This document shows, piece by piece, positions 23,466 through 32,893 of a DNA stretch of 64,000 nucleotides. The notes beneath the pieces are model-generated. The model had not been told where the DNA came from, searched no databases, and saw nothing but the letters and a program-made list of their open reading frames with translations. Positions within the stretch are counted from its first letter, which is position 1; each line of letters opens with the position of its first letter. The stretch covers positions 27,820,001 through 27,884,000 of the forward strand of contig OX463813.1 of the NCBI GenBank assembly GCA_949825045.1. The letters are read 5' to 3'. Both the position numbers and the translations under genes were made by a program. The DNA comes from Argyresthia goedartella (taxonomy: Eukaryota; Arthropoda; Insecta; Lepidoptera; Argyresthiidae).

Positions 23466-23590
23466 GGGTTCTTCACCAACTCGACACAAGAGACTGGACA
23501 CATGTGTCCAGTTGGTGAATCTCAAAATTAGTATCACTTATTATGTCGTCATCTGGACACGCCAAGATTTTTACGCGTGTCCACATAGTG
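23466..23590 (+). repeat. Left terminal inverted repeat of the MULE-like element
   Basis: Matches the complement of 29719-29841. It contains an 18-bp perfect palindrome, CTGGACACATGTGTCCAG, and further TGGACAC or GTGTCCA copies up to about 23635. Confidence 0.8.
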
Positions 23591-23880
23591 AAACTTAAAT
23601 TATATCACTTTTATGTTTTCGTCAACTGGACACATGCAGCTTTTTGGCCAAAAAAGGGTACAGTCAGGTTATTAATCGCCTAGCTCATTTAATTAATGAA
23701 CAAGGTGGTTTCATGAAAGAGCTGCCTCACTTTTTTGCTTGAAAAACCCTATCAGCTTCTATTAAAGGCATTTTGAAATAAAACTAATATATAACAATCA
23801 AATATAATCATCATTCATTAATATGGCGACATGTAGCGTAATAATATTCAATATAATCTGAGTATACCTAATAATTTAAA

Positions 23881-23945
23881 ATCTCTTAGATAGTGAAACA
23901 TGGTATGAGATCCAAAGACAAGAGACAAAAAATACTATTTTAACA
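23881..23945 (-). repeat. Copia 3' LTR (recognisable part), with a 25-bp deletion
   Basis: Same start TGTTAAAATAG as the 5' LTR but missing the 25 bp between the T-run and TCTCTTGTC. The deletion ends share AC, suggesting a microhomology deletion. Preceded on the minus strand by TAGTCGGGG, a polypurine-tract-like run. Confidence 0.65.
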
Positions 23946-23979
23946 CCCCGACTACAGCTAATAAACTAAAATTCTGAAA

Positions 23980-24706
23980 TTACATTGTGTTTAATTTCTT
24001 ACTATCTATCTGACTAATTCCCAGACCATCTAAACACTTATAATGTTTATTAACACAAAGAGATTTAGTCAAAACATCAGCTGGTATAGCGCTTGTTGCC
24101 AAGAACCTTAAATAAATAGCTTTATTATTTACAGCATCCTTCAAAAAATTATATCTTTTAGCAATATGTTTACTTTTCCTATGAAGAACATTATTTGCCA
24201 CTAACCGCTGCGCAGTCTGACTATCATTAAACAGAGATACAGTACAGATATCATTACCTGTAATCTCACATTGCAAAGCTCTCAAATACATAGCTTCCTT
24301 ACACGCTTCAGCTATTGACATGTATTCTGCTTCCATACTGGATAAAGCCACTGTTCGCTGTTTTCTACTTTCCCAAGAAATGGCTGAACCCGACATTTGA
24401 AAACAAAAGCCTGTATAAGATCTACGGTCTATAACGTTACTCGCCCAATCTGCGTCAACGTAGCCAACGAGTTCAACTTTTTCTTTTACATAACTTAAAC
24501 AAAAACTTTTAGTTTCCTTTAAATATCTAAGAATTGTTTTCGCATAGTTCCAATGAACATTATTATAACAGTTATTGAACTGACTAAGAAAACTGACACT
24601 AAAGGCTATATCAGGTCGTGTCAATACTGATAAGTACATAAGACTCCCAATCAATTGTTGATAAGGGATCTTTTTATCATAAGTTTCACACTTTTCAATA
24701 TTTTTC
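23980..24706 (-). pseudogene. Copia RNase H region
   Basis: The frame from NIEKCETYDKKIPYQQLIGS through LMYLSVLTRPDIAFSVSFLS, LVGYVDADWAS (RNase H Asp), SWESRKQRTVALSSMEAEY (Glu in the helix) to ADVLTKSL is the conserved copia connection and RNase H domain that removes RNA from the hybrid. It is open from the SINE junction to the stop at 23980. The first 14 codons of the longer open frame come from the SINE and are not part of the element. Confidence 0.85.
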
Positions 24707-24932
24707 GACGGCCTCTGTGGCGCAGCGGTTGTGGCTCTGCCTACCATGCGAGAGGTCCCGGGTTCGATCCCCGGCTGGGGGTAATGAAAAAAAAAAAAAC
24801 AATCCCCAGGTCTTGGATGTTTATATGTGTGTGACGTCGCTGTTTCTGGTTACCACGACACAGGGTATCCTAGTGTGGGGCCAGAAGCAATGTATGTGCC
24901 TGTATGTAAATGTTTATGTTTATGTTTATGTT
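24707..24932 (+). mobile_element. SINE-A, full-length reference copy, inserted in copia
   Basis: Head with box A CTGTGGCGCAGCGGTTGTGG, an anticodon-arm-like segment, and box B GGTTCGATCCCCGGCTGGGG. Then an A-run, CCCCAGGTCTTGGATGTTTA, ACGTCGCTGTTTCTGGTT, the block CCTAGTGTGGGGCCAGAAGC and the tail ATGTATGTGCCTGTATG with a (TTTATG)n repeat. It lies opposite to the copia genes and separates the thumb remnant from RNase H. The 126-codon frame across it is a SINE shadow. Confidence 0.85.
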
Positions 24933-25192
24933 TTATTTAATTTACATTCCATAGGAGTTGTGGTATCTTTACAATTTAGCATATTAAATTTATACAATAA
25001 CTTCTCCACATATTTTTCCTCATCTAATGTAGTTACATTTCTCATCTATTCTAACACGCATGCCTCAACATTGTTGCACTTGCACATAATACAGTAATCA
25101 AATTCTCTGTCTCTTTCGCACTGTTAGAAAAAACAAAGAAATCATCCACATATAATGTGATGATTATTTTGACATCATTATACATTTTAGTG
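24933..25192 (-). pseudogene. Copia reverse transcriptase, YVDD block and thumb remnant
   Basis: On the minus strand the sequence NTKMYNDVKIIITLYVDD and FFVFSNSAKETENLI continues the reverse transcriptase after the 103-bp insert. YVDD is the catalytic pair. Downstream the frame has a frameshift and stops (DEEKYVEKLLYKFNMLNCKD, TTTPMECKLN) before the SINE at 24707-24932. Confidence 0.75.
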
Positions 25193-25257
25193 TTCACTAA
25201 AATGTATAATGATGTCAAAATAATCATCACATTATATGTGGATGATTTCTTTGTTTT
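25130..25257. repeat. Perfect palindrome, 63-bp arms, 2-bp loop, over the copia YVDD box
   Basis: Arms 25130-25192 and 25195-25257 are perfect reverse complements with loop TT. The lower arm (25130-25192) is the genuine reverse transcriptase sequence; the upper is the inverted copy. The centre reads AGTG-TT-CACT. Confidence 0.95.
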
Positions 25258-25271
25258 AAATTGTGTAATGT

Positions 25272-25321
25272 AAATGTAAATTAGAGCCTTGTGTGTTCAC
25301 ACAAGGCTCTAATTTACATTT
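25272..25321. repeat. Perfect palindrome, 24-bp arms, 2-bp loop, beside the YVDD palindrome
   Basis: Arms 25272-25295 and 25298-25321 are perfect reverse complements with loop TT and centre GTGTG-TT-CACAC. The upper arm is genuine coding sequence (KLEPCV on the minus strand). A 14-bp filler (25258-25271) separates it from the 63-bp palindrome. Confidence 0.95.
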
Positions 25322-25878
25322 TCTGAATCCTAATTCATGTAAACATTGCTCCACTCTCTCGTACCAAGATCTGGATAATTGTTTTAACCCATAGATAGCT
25401 TTATTAAGTTTTAGAACAACCTTTTTCTTATTATCATTACAAGCAATACCTGGTTGATACTTGTAAATATCTTCCTTGAGAAGACCATTCAAAAAAGCTG
25501 TTTTAACGTCCAGATGAGTCACTTCCAAGTTCATTTGTACTGCTAAAGCAAATAAGAGTCTTAACGTTAAATGCCTTACTACAGGCGAGAATGTATCATC
25601 ATAGTCTATTCCTGGCCTCTGGGTGAAACCCTTTGCCACCAAACGCGCTCTGTGCCGCACAGTTTTGTCACTGTTAACTTTTACTTTAAACACCCATTTA
25701 CACTGTACTATTGTTTTGCCAGCAGGTAACTTGTCGACCGGCACCCACGCTTTATTTTCTTTGAACGCTTTCAGCTCATCCTGTATTGCCTCAATCCATA
25801 GATGCTTGTCTGGACTATTCAGAGCCTCTTCAATACTTTCTGGATCCCGAACGCATTCTGTGCTTGTTGACATACATA

Positions 25879-25933
25879 GGTTATTAAACCCATAGTAATC
25901 TGGCCTTACTATGGGTTTAATAACCCATAGTAA
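25879..25933. repeat. Palindrome, 20-bp arms, with a third partial copy
   Basis: Arms 25879-25898 and 25906-25925 are perfect reverse complements, loop TCTGGCC. A further inverted 12-bp piece, AACCCATAGTAA, follows at 25922-25933, so the segment has folded more than once. On the minus strand the genuine copy encodes DYYGFNN. Confidence 0.9.
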
Positions 25934-26125
25934 ACGTTTCCTGACCCGTTTCGCTTTGACTTCTGTACTAGTTTGATCTGGCTCCACTTGATTTCCAGGT
26001 TGTTTCTGAACCATCAAGTCTGATGTCGCATTCTTATTTTCTGAATCTGCTGGAATGTTCTGAACTGAATCAGGTTCACTATCAATCACTGCAACTTGTT
26101 GCTGACTTTCTGATTCTTTATCTTG

Positions 26126-26272
26126 ACTAGTATCCCCGACTGAAACTAATACTGTGTCATCGGAACATTCACATTCAGTGTTCTCATGACTGAGCTCTTT
26201 ACTAGTATCCCCGACTGAAACTGATACTTTGTCATCTGTACATTTACTCTCAGTGTTCTCATGAATAATCAC
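26126..26272 (-). repeat. In-frame 75-bp tandem duplication in the copia linker
   Basis: Two units (26126-26200 and 26201-26272) encode similar 25-residue acidic segments (HENTECECSDD... and HENTESKCTDD..., each ending SVGDTS). The period is a multiple of three, so the frame is kept. It lies between integrase and reverse transcriptase, where length is tolerated. Confidence 0.75.
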
Positions 26273-26594
26273 ATCTCTGCTTGTTGTTACACGTCTTGTG
26301 ATTGGGTCATATATCCTGTATCCCTTTACATTTTCTGGGAAACCAACTAGGATATGTTTCTTCGACTTTGCATCCCACTTAAGTCGCTTCTCCTTTGGTA
26401 CATGAACCATTACATCGCTACCAAATATTCTGACATGGCTTAAATTTGGTTTTGTATTACTCCACATCTCGAACGGTGATTTATTGTTTAATCCTGATGC
26501 AACTGATCTGTTCTTTAGATAAACGGCGGTATTTGCAGCCTCCGCCCAAAACTGTTTGTCTAAGCCCGCATCAAACAACAAGCAACGTGCTCAT

Positions 26595-27527
26595 TCAACT
26601 ATAGTTATATTCAATAGTTCGGTTTGTTTTCTCACTCAAACCATTCTGTTCCGGAGTATAAGCATTTGTTTTTTGATGTATTATACCAGCATCCTTCAAA
26701 AATTTTTCAAATTCCTTGCTAAAAAACTCCATGCTATTATCTGTCCTGAATTTCTTGATTTTACTGCTCTGTTGGTTTTCTGCCATCACTTTGAACTCCT
26801 TGAAATACTTGAAAGCCTCACTCTTTGCTTTGAGAAAGTAAATGAACACCATTCTGCTATAATCGTCCACAAAAATCAGAAAGTACCTGGCTCCTCCGAG
26901 GGATGTTGTTTCCATTGGTCCTGCGACATCAGCATGAATGACTTCCAAGACTTTGCTGCTTCTTGTCCCAGCATTTCTGAAAGTTAAGCGAGATTGCTTT
27001 CCCTCACAACATATCTTGCAGGTATTTTTGCCAATTATATACTTGTCCATGTATGTTACTCCTGTGACAGCTCCTCCTTTCATTGTATTCAAGTCTGCCA
27101 TGTTCAAGTGGCCCATTCTTCTATGCCATATTTCACTGTTGACTTCTGCGTAAGTTGTCAACAAACAATGTTTTTGTTCCAAACACATCTTGTAAACTTC
27201 ATTGACCAAGTCCGCCACGGCAACCAATTCATTTTTCTTGTTGTAAACATTGCAACTATTTTCTTCAAATTGCACACTGTTGCCGTTTCTTATTAACTGG
27301 CTGATCGAAATCAAGTTCGTACCGAGGTTAGGCACACACAATACATCTTTTAGCGTAATGTCATAATGGTACTCTGGAGTCACGGTTACAATGTTCACTT
27401 CACCAGAGCACAAAACTGGCATGCTGCTTTGATTCGCTGCCATTATCTCCTGGATTCTTGGCGATAACACTGTATTTTTCATCTCGTTTTCATCGTGCGT
27501 CATATGAGCACTCGCTCCACTGTCCAA
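26595..27527 (-). pseudogene. Copia protease and integrase
   Basis: The protease active site is DSGASAHMTHD at the start. Further on come the integrase zinc-binding region (HRRMGHLNMADL and CKICCEGKQSR, an HHCC finger) and the catalytic core: first Asp in HADVAGPM, second Asp in FRTDNSMEF, Glu in the TPEQNGLSEKTNRT segment. The enzyme cuts the polyprotein and inserts the cDNA into the genome. RTDNSMEF departs from the usual RTDNGGEF but keeps Asp. The frame ends at RTIEYNYS because of an extra 13 bp (near 26605) that contains a small palindrome AACTATAGTT. Confidence 0.85.
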
Positions 27528-27927
27528 ATACCAGTCACTTTTCTCGTAATTTGCGCTGAGAAAAACAGCTGAGAATGCGTGTGATAACTTTTTAGCAATC
27601 GGCGAACTGCTATTGCACTGATTTTTGTAATGTCCGTATTCATTACACCTAAAGCACCTGATTTTCGACTTGTCGGATTTGCTTTTGTTGTTGTTGACAT
27701 TTGACGATCCGCCGCCATGATTCTTTTCACTCGCAGTTGCAGGGCTGCCAACATTACTTTTTTTTCTGCCTTCTGTGCTGGCCTTTGCTGAAGAATGCAG
27801 CGCTTGTGCCGCTAACTTTATTCAATTCTGAGTGATCGGAATTCTCCTCTATGTCCATCAATTTTGATTTGATACTATCCGTTGTGATTGCTATGCCGGA
27901 ATGCTCTATCGCCATTATCATAGGCAT
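27528..27927 (-). pseudogene. Copia gag C-terminus with zinc knuckle
   Basis: After the stop and a frameshift, the minus strand encodes a polar, Lys/Ser/Asn-rich linker and then CFRCNEYGHYKNQC (27615-27656), a CX2CX4HX4C knuckle that binds RNA. It runs into SDWYLDSGAS, the start of the protease. Confidence 0.75.
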
Positions 27928-28392
27928 TTACTTATCCGTTAGCCCGGCTAGCAACAAACTTCCAACCCATTCAACTGTAATCTTGAAACCCGTCGCATTC
28001 AATTTTTGGCTGGTTTCTACAATCTGCGTCACGTATGTGGTCATTGAACTGCTGCATTCTAGACGAATCGAAATCAAGTTTCGGAGTAAACTGATGCGTC
28101 TTGTAAACCCCGAATCATCGAATAATGTCTGTAGCTTGTCCCAAAGACTTTTTGACGAACTCACTTCTTTAACGTGAACGTACAACGACGGATGAATAGT
28201 CAAAATCAATTTCGCTTTTGTCCTGGCGTCATCTGCAACCTCAATCTTCTTGTCCCCATCTGGCTTAATGCAATGAAGCATATTTTCCAGGATCAAGTAA
28301 TTTTCTGCTGCAAACGCCCATTCGCTATAGTTTTCTCGCCCTTTCAGTTTTGGCACTGTGACTAGGTAATTGTTCATGTTTGTAGACGCCAT
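27928..28392 (-). pseudogene. Copia gag, N-terminal part
   Basis: Starts MASTNMNNYLVTVPKLKGR, then NYSEWAFAAENYLI and a helical capsid-like region with SLWDKLQTLFDDSGFTR and a C-terminal VEWVGSLLLAGLTDK. This is the UBN2/retrotransposon gag pattern of copia elements: the protein packages element RNA into virus-like particles in the cytoplasm. An in-frame TAA follows GLTDK, and the same frame goes on with MPMIMAIEHSG, so the stop is a point nonsense mutation. A frameshift at an A-run near 27770 then leads to the zinc-knuckle frame. Confidence 0.8.
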
Positions 28393-28569
28393 GTTTTATT
28401 TTCCACGCGGCGAGACGCCGACCCACTGTGTCCAATAAAACTCACTTTCGACTGTCCCACAATACTGCCTTCACTGTCACGTGAAATTCAGAGTTCAATT
28501 TCTTTATTTCACTAGAAAAACCGGCAAGAATGCTATTATAACTATTTTATTTTATTTTAGGAAGGCCCA

Positions 28570-28661
28570 TAATCTCTTAGATAGTGAAATACGGTATGAG
28601 ATCCAAAGACAAGAGACTGTTTATTAGGTGTTACCAGTGTACAAAAAATACTATTTTAACA
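28570..28661 (-). repeat. Copia 5' LTR (recognisable part)
   Basis: On the minus strand it runs from TGTTAAAATAG through CAGTCTCTTGTCTTTGG and CTCATACCGTATTTCAC to CTAAGAGATT. The match to the 3' LTR stops there. The true LTR probably extends further inward, toward about 28530. Confidence 0.65.
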
Positions 28662-29070
28662 AAATCATCACTTCAAGTATCACGGAAAAATCAAATAAGG
28701 ACAAATATAATTTAACTCAGCAAAATATATTTTTGAATTTTTCAAGGATAAACGCTATGACTTTTTAACCTTGAAAAATACACTCCACTCCTATAACATT
28801 CAAAAATCACAATGTAAACAATAATCATTCAACTTAACTCTGTAACAACACAATATTTGATACTTTGGAAATAGAGTATTTCAGTAATATGTAAAATAAT
28901 TGTATCAAAATCATTTTACTAATACTAAGATAATATAAAGATCAATAAAATCAAAATAGAATATTAGAATATTATTATAAGAAAGTATAAAGATACTTTA
29001 TTTACTTATTTTTTTTCGAAACAGTGACCGATGCTAATTTATAATAATTCAAACTCTCTAATAGTGGTCG
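28662..29070. other. MULE interior between copia and the transposase remnant; no gene
   Basis: AT-rich, with only short frames; probably non-coding or decayed MULE sequence. Confidence 0.4.
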
Positions 29071-29073
29071 CGA

Positions 29074-29490
29074 TCACAGCATTCTAATAGTTTCAATTTT
29101 TTTTCTTGATATAGGTCCGTCCATCATAACCCGGCGCCAAAAATCATTCATGTCTCTTTTGATCGCGACCAAAAACTGTACCACATTTGGTTTCCGTTTC
29201 AATTTTCTGTCTATTCCGGCATTCCATGCCTCTACAGAATTATTAGTGCGATGATGTTCTATATGGCAGTTGTATGTGTTTGCATAATCGGAATTGTCAT
29301 CAAGCCACGTTTTTATACATTAAATTAAATAATCGTTTATTATCAGGCTTCCAAGGCCCATAAGATAGTCGTTAAATTTTGTTGCAGCTTCATTGTTTGT
29401 GCATTCCGCCATGATATATAACTAGGCATCTGATTGTGCGTCAATCGGTAAAAGTGGCATGTACAACATTTTTACAACGACTTTGTAAGG
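29074..29490 (-). pseudogene. MULE transposase C-terminal fragment, decayed
   Basis: From about 29320 down to the stop at 29074 the minus strand reads TWLDDNSDYANTYNCHIEHH, RTNNSVEAWNAGIDRKLKR and NVVQFLVAIKRDMNDFW. The RTNN-x-VE-x-W-x-x-x-(I/L)-(D/N)-R-K pattern is the conserved C-terminal block of MULE transposases. Further upstream (to about 29490) similar low-complexity coding can be guessed but carries stops. The catalytic DDE core and the zinc-finger N-terminus are missing, probably lost or displaced by the copia insertion. The frame is defective. Confidence 0.6.
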
Positions 29491-29718
29491 TAAACATTAT
29501 ACCGGACACACATGTGTCCAAATGCATAGAGATAATGACTTTTGAATACTAACAGTATCAAAAATATATTCCCTTATAAATGCACAAATCGTGAATAATT
29601 TAACAACAAAATTACCCGTTCCCAGCAGTGGGACGTTGAGTGGCCGATGATGATTGTGACATAAAACATTAATCTGCGTGACTGTACTTTGTCATAAGTT
29701 CGGGTAAAATGCGAACGT

Positions 29719-29841
29719 GTGTGGACACGCGTAAAAAACTTGGCGTGTCCAGATGACGACATAATAAGTGATAATAATTTTGTGTTTCACCAACTGGACA
29801 CATGTGTGTCCAGTCTCTTGTGTCGAGTTGGTGAAGAACCC
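29719..29841 (-). repeat. Right terminal inverted repeat of the MULE-like element
   Basis: The complement of the left repeat, with a 2-bp expansion inside the central palindrome (CACACATGTG in place of CACATGTG). GTAAGTGG follows directly, identical to the 8 bp before the left repeat. Confidence 0.8.
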
Positions 29842-29869
29842 GTAAGTGGAGGCCACAAGCTAAAGTCAA

Positions 29870-29935
29870 GGCGTCACTTGTTTTCCCATACGGTGAGGTA
29901 GATGCACCCAGTATGGGAAAGGGATTTCATGATTA
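29870..29935 (-). repeat. SINE-B tail fragment
   Basis: GGCGTCACTTGTTTTCCCAT and ACGGTGAGGTAGATGCACC match the end of SINE-B on the minus strand. Nothing further of the SINE is present. Confidence 0.45.
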
Positions 29936-30424
29936 CTGTAGGACAATAAAACAAAATTGCTTCTTAATTTGACCCCCGTGCCTATTGCAACTGAGTTTTG
30001 CAACAAGCTACGCTCTTGATTCAATCATCATGAATCACTCGTGGGTCGTGATTCAGTCGTTAGAATCCTTCACTTGTTCATGATTCATCTATGGCCCTCG
30101 ATTTAAATCCGTCTTTTATATACCAATTGCATAAAATACTGTTATTGCCCGTGGTCTCTATCTAATGTAACCCAACCAATTGAAAAGACCGACGTTTTTT
30201 ATAGCTATGTAACACACGTTTTCTCAGAAGGACTAGCAGAGGCACAGCACTGCCATGTCAGCCACTATAACATGTCTTCTCAGATAGGGTAGCAGGGGCA
30301 CAATTATCATGATATAACAACATATGATTTTTCTTACAGGTAAGCTGTCAAAGATAATAATAATTAAATTTTTCATATTTGTAGTAGTTAAGCACATCCT
30401 ATTCTTAAAAGAGATCTAAAAATC

Positions 30425-30530
30425 AATCTGTGGGAGTTTCTACGCCCTTCTTCTCCCACAGTGGTCCAATGTAGAGTAGAGGCAAAATTGACGTTTGCTA
30501 AGTATATATAAATATCTACAGTAATAAAGT
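30425..30530 (+). repeat. About 100-bp dispersed repeat, copy 1
   Basis: CAGTGGTCCAATGTAGAGTA, TGACGTTTGCTAAGTATAT and AAGTACTTTGACTTTGA recur at 54035-54138 in the same order and orientation. Unknown family; perhaps the end of a LINE. Confidence 0.65.
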
Positions 30531-30555
30531 ACTTTGACTTTGATAATCGACAAAA

Positions 30556-30725
30556 AATGAGACCTGTCAAAATCATGACACCTGTGAAAATTACGAAACC
30601 TGTGGAAATCGTGACAAAATTTGTTTTATCTTCCAAACTCACGACAGCTGTTAAAAAGTATGAAACCTGTCAAAAATAGCAGCACCTGTCAAAAATAGTG
30701 ACACCAGTCAGAAATAGTGACACCT
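30556..30725. repeat. Degenerate tandem repeat of about 18 bp, unit near GACACCTGTCAAAAATAGT
   Basis: At least eight imperfect units with ACCTGTCAAAA or a variant follow one another, with a short interruption near 30625. Lies between the arms of the 30202-30865 element. Confidence 0.7.
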
Positions 30726-30869
30726 AAGAGAATAATCAGAAAGCTGTTATATTTTGTGAAAGTTTGCCTCTGCCTCCCCATCTGAGAAAAGACATGTTTT
30801 TGTGACTGAGATGGCTGTGCTATGTCTCTGCCACCCATTCTGAGAAAACGTGTGTTAGATAGCTATTAA

Positions 30870-31415
30870 AGAGGAGAGGCAGAGGGACCACGGACTAGAA
30901 ACGAAAAATAATAGAACTAATCGCCATCCTGAAAGCCCATCTCCCCCCTCCTCAACCTCTTAGTATTCACGAAGCCGAACCTCGTTTCGTTTCGTCGTGC
31001 TCTCCTTGCTTATCTTGACACGACATTTTTTTATCTTTAAGTTATTCAATTGGAGCTGTTCATAGTATTACCCAAGACATTTTTTAATTAAGAATAAAAC
31101 TATCTTTATTGGGATAAAATATTCTTCGTTACGTCATTTATTGCTATGTTGTTAAAATTAATATTACCTAATTATTGAAAATCGTCACAATGCACAAATT
31201 TTGGGATCTAGTACCAGTAACTCAAATCACATTTTAATATTTAAAACAGGCACAATAACAGATGCAATTCCATCAGATTTACTTTGCCTTACTTCTTCAA
31301 TTTCGTTTATTAGGCAAGTGGAGTAAAAGATTTCCGACGTTTCGTGATACGAGAAAATACATATAAAAGGAATTCTGATGTAAACAAAAGCATTTATTAC
31401 TTTCACATAAGAAAG
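30870..31415. other. No gene seen
   Basis: No recognisable frame or repeat. Confidence 0.35.
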
Positions 31416-31419
31416 AAAA

Positions 31420-31742
31420 GAAAGCGCAACTCAAACTAAAATAACGTGGCGCCAAAGCACATAAAAATTGTTTTAAAATAAACTACGCAATTTTTTCAAA
31501 AAAATTTTCAAGGAGAGTTTACGTATACATAATATCCACATTTTTAATGTAATTCTGCAATGAGATTAGTTAGGATTTCAGAATTACAGGAACAAATAAA
31601 GCAATTTAGAGTTCTTTTCGTAATTAAATTCTTTCGAGAAAATTCCATCCAGTCGCTTTTTATTTCAGTGAGAATCTTAAACAAATACGCAATAAACGTT
31701 AACCCAAAAATCAAATCTGGAGATGACTTTATAGTGGTGTAA
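31420..31742 (+). repeat. About 310-bp dispersed repeat, copy 1
   Basis: Aligns in order with 34250-34552: CGCCAAAGCACATAAAAATT, AAGGAGAGTTT, TTAGTTAGGATTTCAGAATT, TCAGTGAGAATCTTA and AACCCAAAAATCAAATCTG. The copies differ by scattered substitutions and small gaps. No protein domain recognised. Confidence 0.7.
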
Positions 31743-32365
31743 ATGTAATCAAAATATACCCGATTTTTTCGTCATCACATTAAACTGATTACCAAGAAGT
31801 ATTTGTAGGACTAGTAAACAACATATGTATAGTCAGTGTATGTCATATGTATTTATTAATAAAATTTGATTAAAATGCAAAAGCGATGTATATGAAAACG
31901 TATAATTGTGACCACTTAGTTTATAATCTCACGAGATTTATCTCGCCAGCTTAGAAACTGTCGATAATTGTGAACACCCTACTGCTATAACGTATTCATT
32001 ATGGATAATTGAGAATAATTCATCCATTACAAACCGTTTAATTGTAACTGTACGAATTAGTTTACAATGTAGCGTATTAATTTTTGATAGTTTATAATCT
32101 ATTGGTGTAAAACCGCTACATTGTGAACTGGTTTAAACTTGGATTGCATACGAAATATCAGGGCGAAATGTTTGATCAGGGTAGGCGAAGGCTAAAGGCG
32201 TTGAGCGAAGCGAAGCCCCATGTATCCTTCGATGTGAGGGTGACTTATAGTAAGAGCACAAGAAACTATTGCCGCTCGGTGTTACTCACGATTTACGTAT
32301 TTAGATGGATACATTATAAACTTTCGATTATTAATGCCGTTAATTGTAAGCAGTTTACATATGTT
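31743..32365. other. No gene seen
   Basis: AT-rich; 32180-32215 has the repeated GCGAAGCGAAGC motif also seen near 9440. No support for a gene. Confidence 0.35.
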
Positions 32366-32370
32366 GACTT

Positions 32371-32893
32371 ACAATTTATCGATAATTTATAATCTCACGC
32401 GAAAGATTATAACCTAACGGTTTTCAAAATGTTGCACAATACGGTCAAATTAAGTTGCATCTGGCTGCAATGCAATATGTAAAACAAGCATACAAATAAT
32501 GAACGGCACACAAATAAAAAGTTCGATTTGTAGAAACATTAAAAACAGAAACAAAAGTTAAATTGCTTTGCGCTGCAACTTTAATTATGCGATTACTAGA
32601 AAGCTGTGTATTTGAAAAAGATGTTAAGTTAACTCACAATTCATCGATAATTTATAATCTCACGCGATAAATTATAACCTAACGGTTTTAAAAAATTTGC
32701 AGAAGTTACAATTACAATACGGTCAAATTAAGATGCATCTGGCCGCAATGCAATATGTAGAACAAGCATACAAATAATGGTCGGCACACAAATAAAAAGT
32801 TCAATTTGTAGAGACATTAAAAACAGAAACAAAAGTTAAATTGCTTTGCGCTGCAACTTTAAATACGCGATTACTAGAAAGCTGGGTAGGTAT
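32371..32893 (+). repeat. Tandem duplication, period about 264 bp
   Basis: Copy 1 starts at 32371 (ATCGATAATTTATAATCTCA, TAACCTAACGGTTTT). Copy 2 starts at 32636 with the same series. Both continue through CTGCAATGCAATATGTA and TTGCTTTGCGCTGCAACTTT. No frame survives. Confidence 0.75.

Larger units (their letters stand above)
25256..26581 (-). pseudogene. Copia integrase C-terminus and reverse transcriptase, fingers and palm
   Basis: Begins with the integrase tail (MLFDAGLDKQFWAEAANTAV, FGSDVMVHVPKEKR). A long acidic linker holds an in-frame 75-bp tandem duplication (26126-26272). The reverse transcriptase follows: WVFKVKVNSDKTVRHRARL, KGFTQRPGIDYDDTFSPV, LDVKTAFLNGLL (first catalytic Asp) and LNKAIYGLKQLSRSWYE. 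It stops shortly after KLEPCVN because a 103-bp inverted-duplication insert separates this part from the YVDD box. An inserted palindrome at 25879-25933 sits in the linker just before RPDYYGFNN. Confidence 0.85.
23880..28661 (-). mobile_element. Copia-type LTR retrotransposon, defective
   Basis: The minus strand carries gag, zinc knuckle, protease, integrase, reverse transcriptase and RNase H in the copia order (integrase before reverse transcriptase). LTR-like ends begin TGTTAAAATAGTATTTTT at 28661 (5') and 23945 (3'). The 3' one is directly preceded by a GGGG run after the last gene, like a polypurine tract. The two ends agree over roughly 90 bp, but the 3' copy lacks 25 bp and they diverge at their inner or outer sides, so full LTR borders are unresolved. 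A SINE, several inverted duplications, stops and frameshifts break the polyprotein. Confidence 0.85.
23466..29841. mobile_element. Mutator-like (MULE) DNA transposon, 6.4 kb, filled by a copia element
   Basis: Left end GGGTTCTTCACCAACTCGAC (from 23466) and right end ending GTTGGTGAAGAACCC (at 29841) are the outermost parts of inverted repeats of about 120 bp, nearly identical through CATCTGGACACGCCAAG. Both are flanked by the same 8 bp, GTAAGTGG (23458-23465 and 29842-29849), a target-site duplication of the size MULEs make. Inside, 29074-29490 encodes a MULE-transposase-like fragment on the minus strand. A copia element (to 28661) occupies most of the interior. The motif TGGACAC recurs in the subterminal regions. 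Confidence 0.8.
30202..30865. mobile_element. 664-bp non-coding element with TIRs of about 110 bp
   Basis: Left end TAGCTATGTAACACACG, followed by TTTTCTCAGAAGG, CAGAGGCACAGCAC and CATGTCTTCTCAGATAGGG (30202-30310). The right end (30755-30865) carries the complement in the same order, ending TGTGTTAGATAGCTA. Both ends are flanked by TTA (30199-30201 and 30866-30868), which would suit a PIF/Harbinger-type element, though 3 bp is weak evidence. The interior holds an 18-bp-period tandem repeat. No coding frame. Confidence 0.75.

Noticed and set aside
24717..25097. A 126-codon plus-strand gene
   Set aside because: It lies across the SINE-A copy and the antisense of copia; its start is box A of the SINE.
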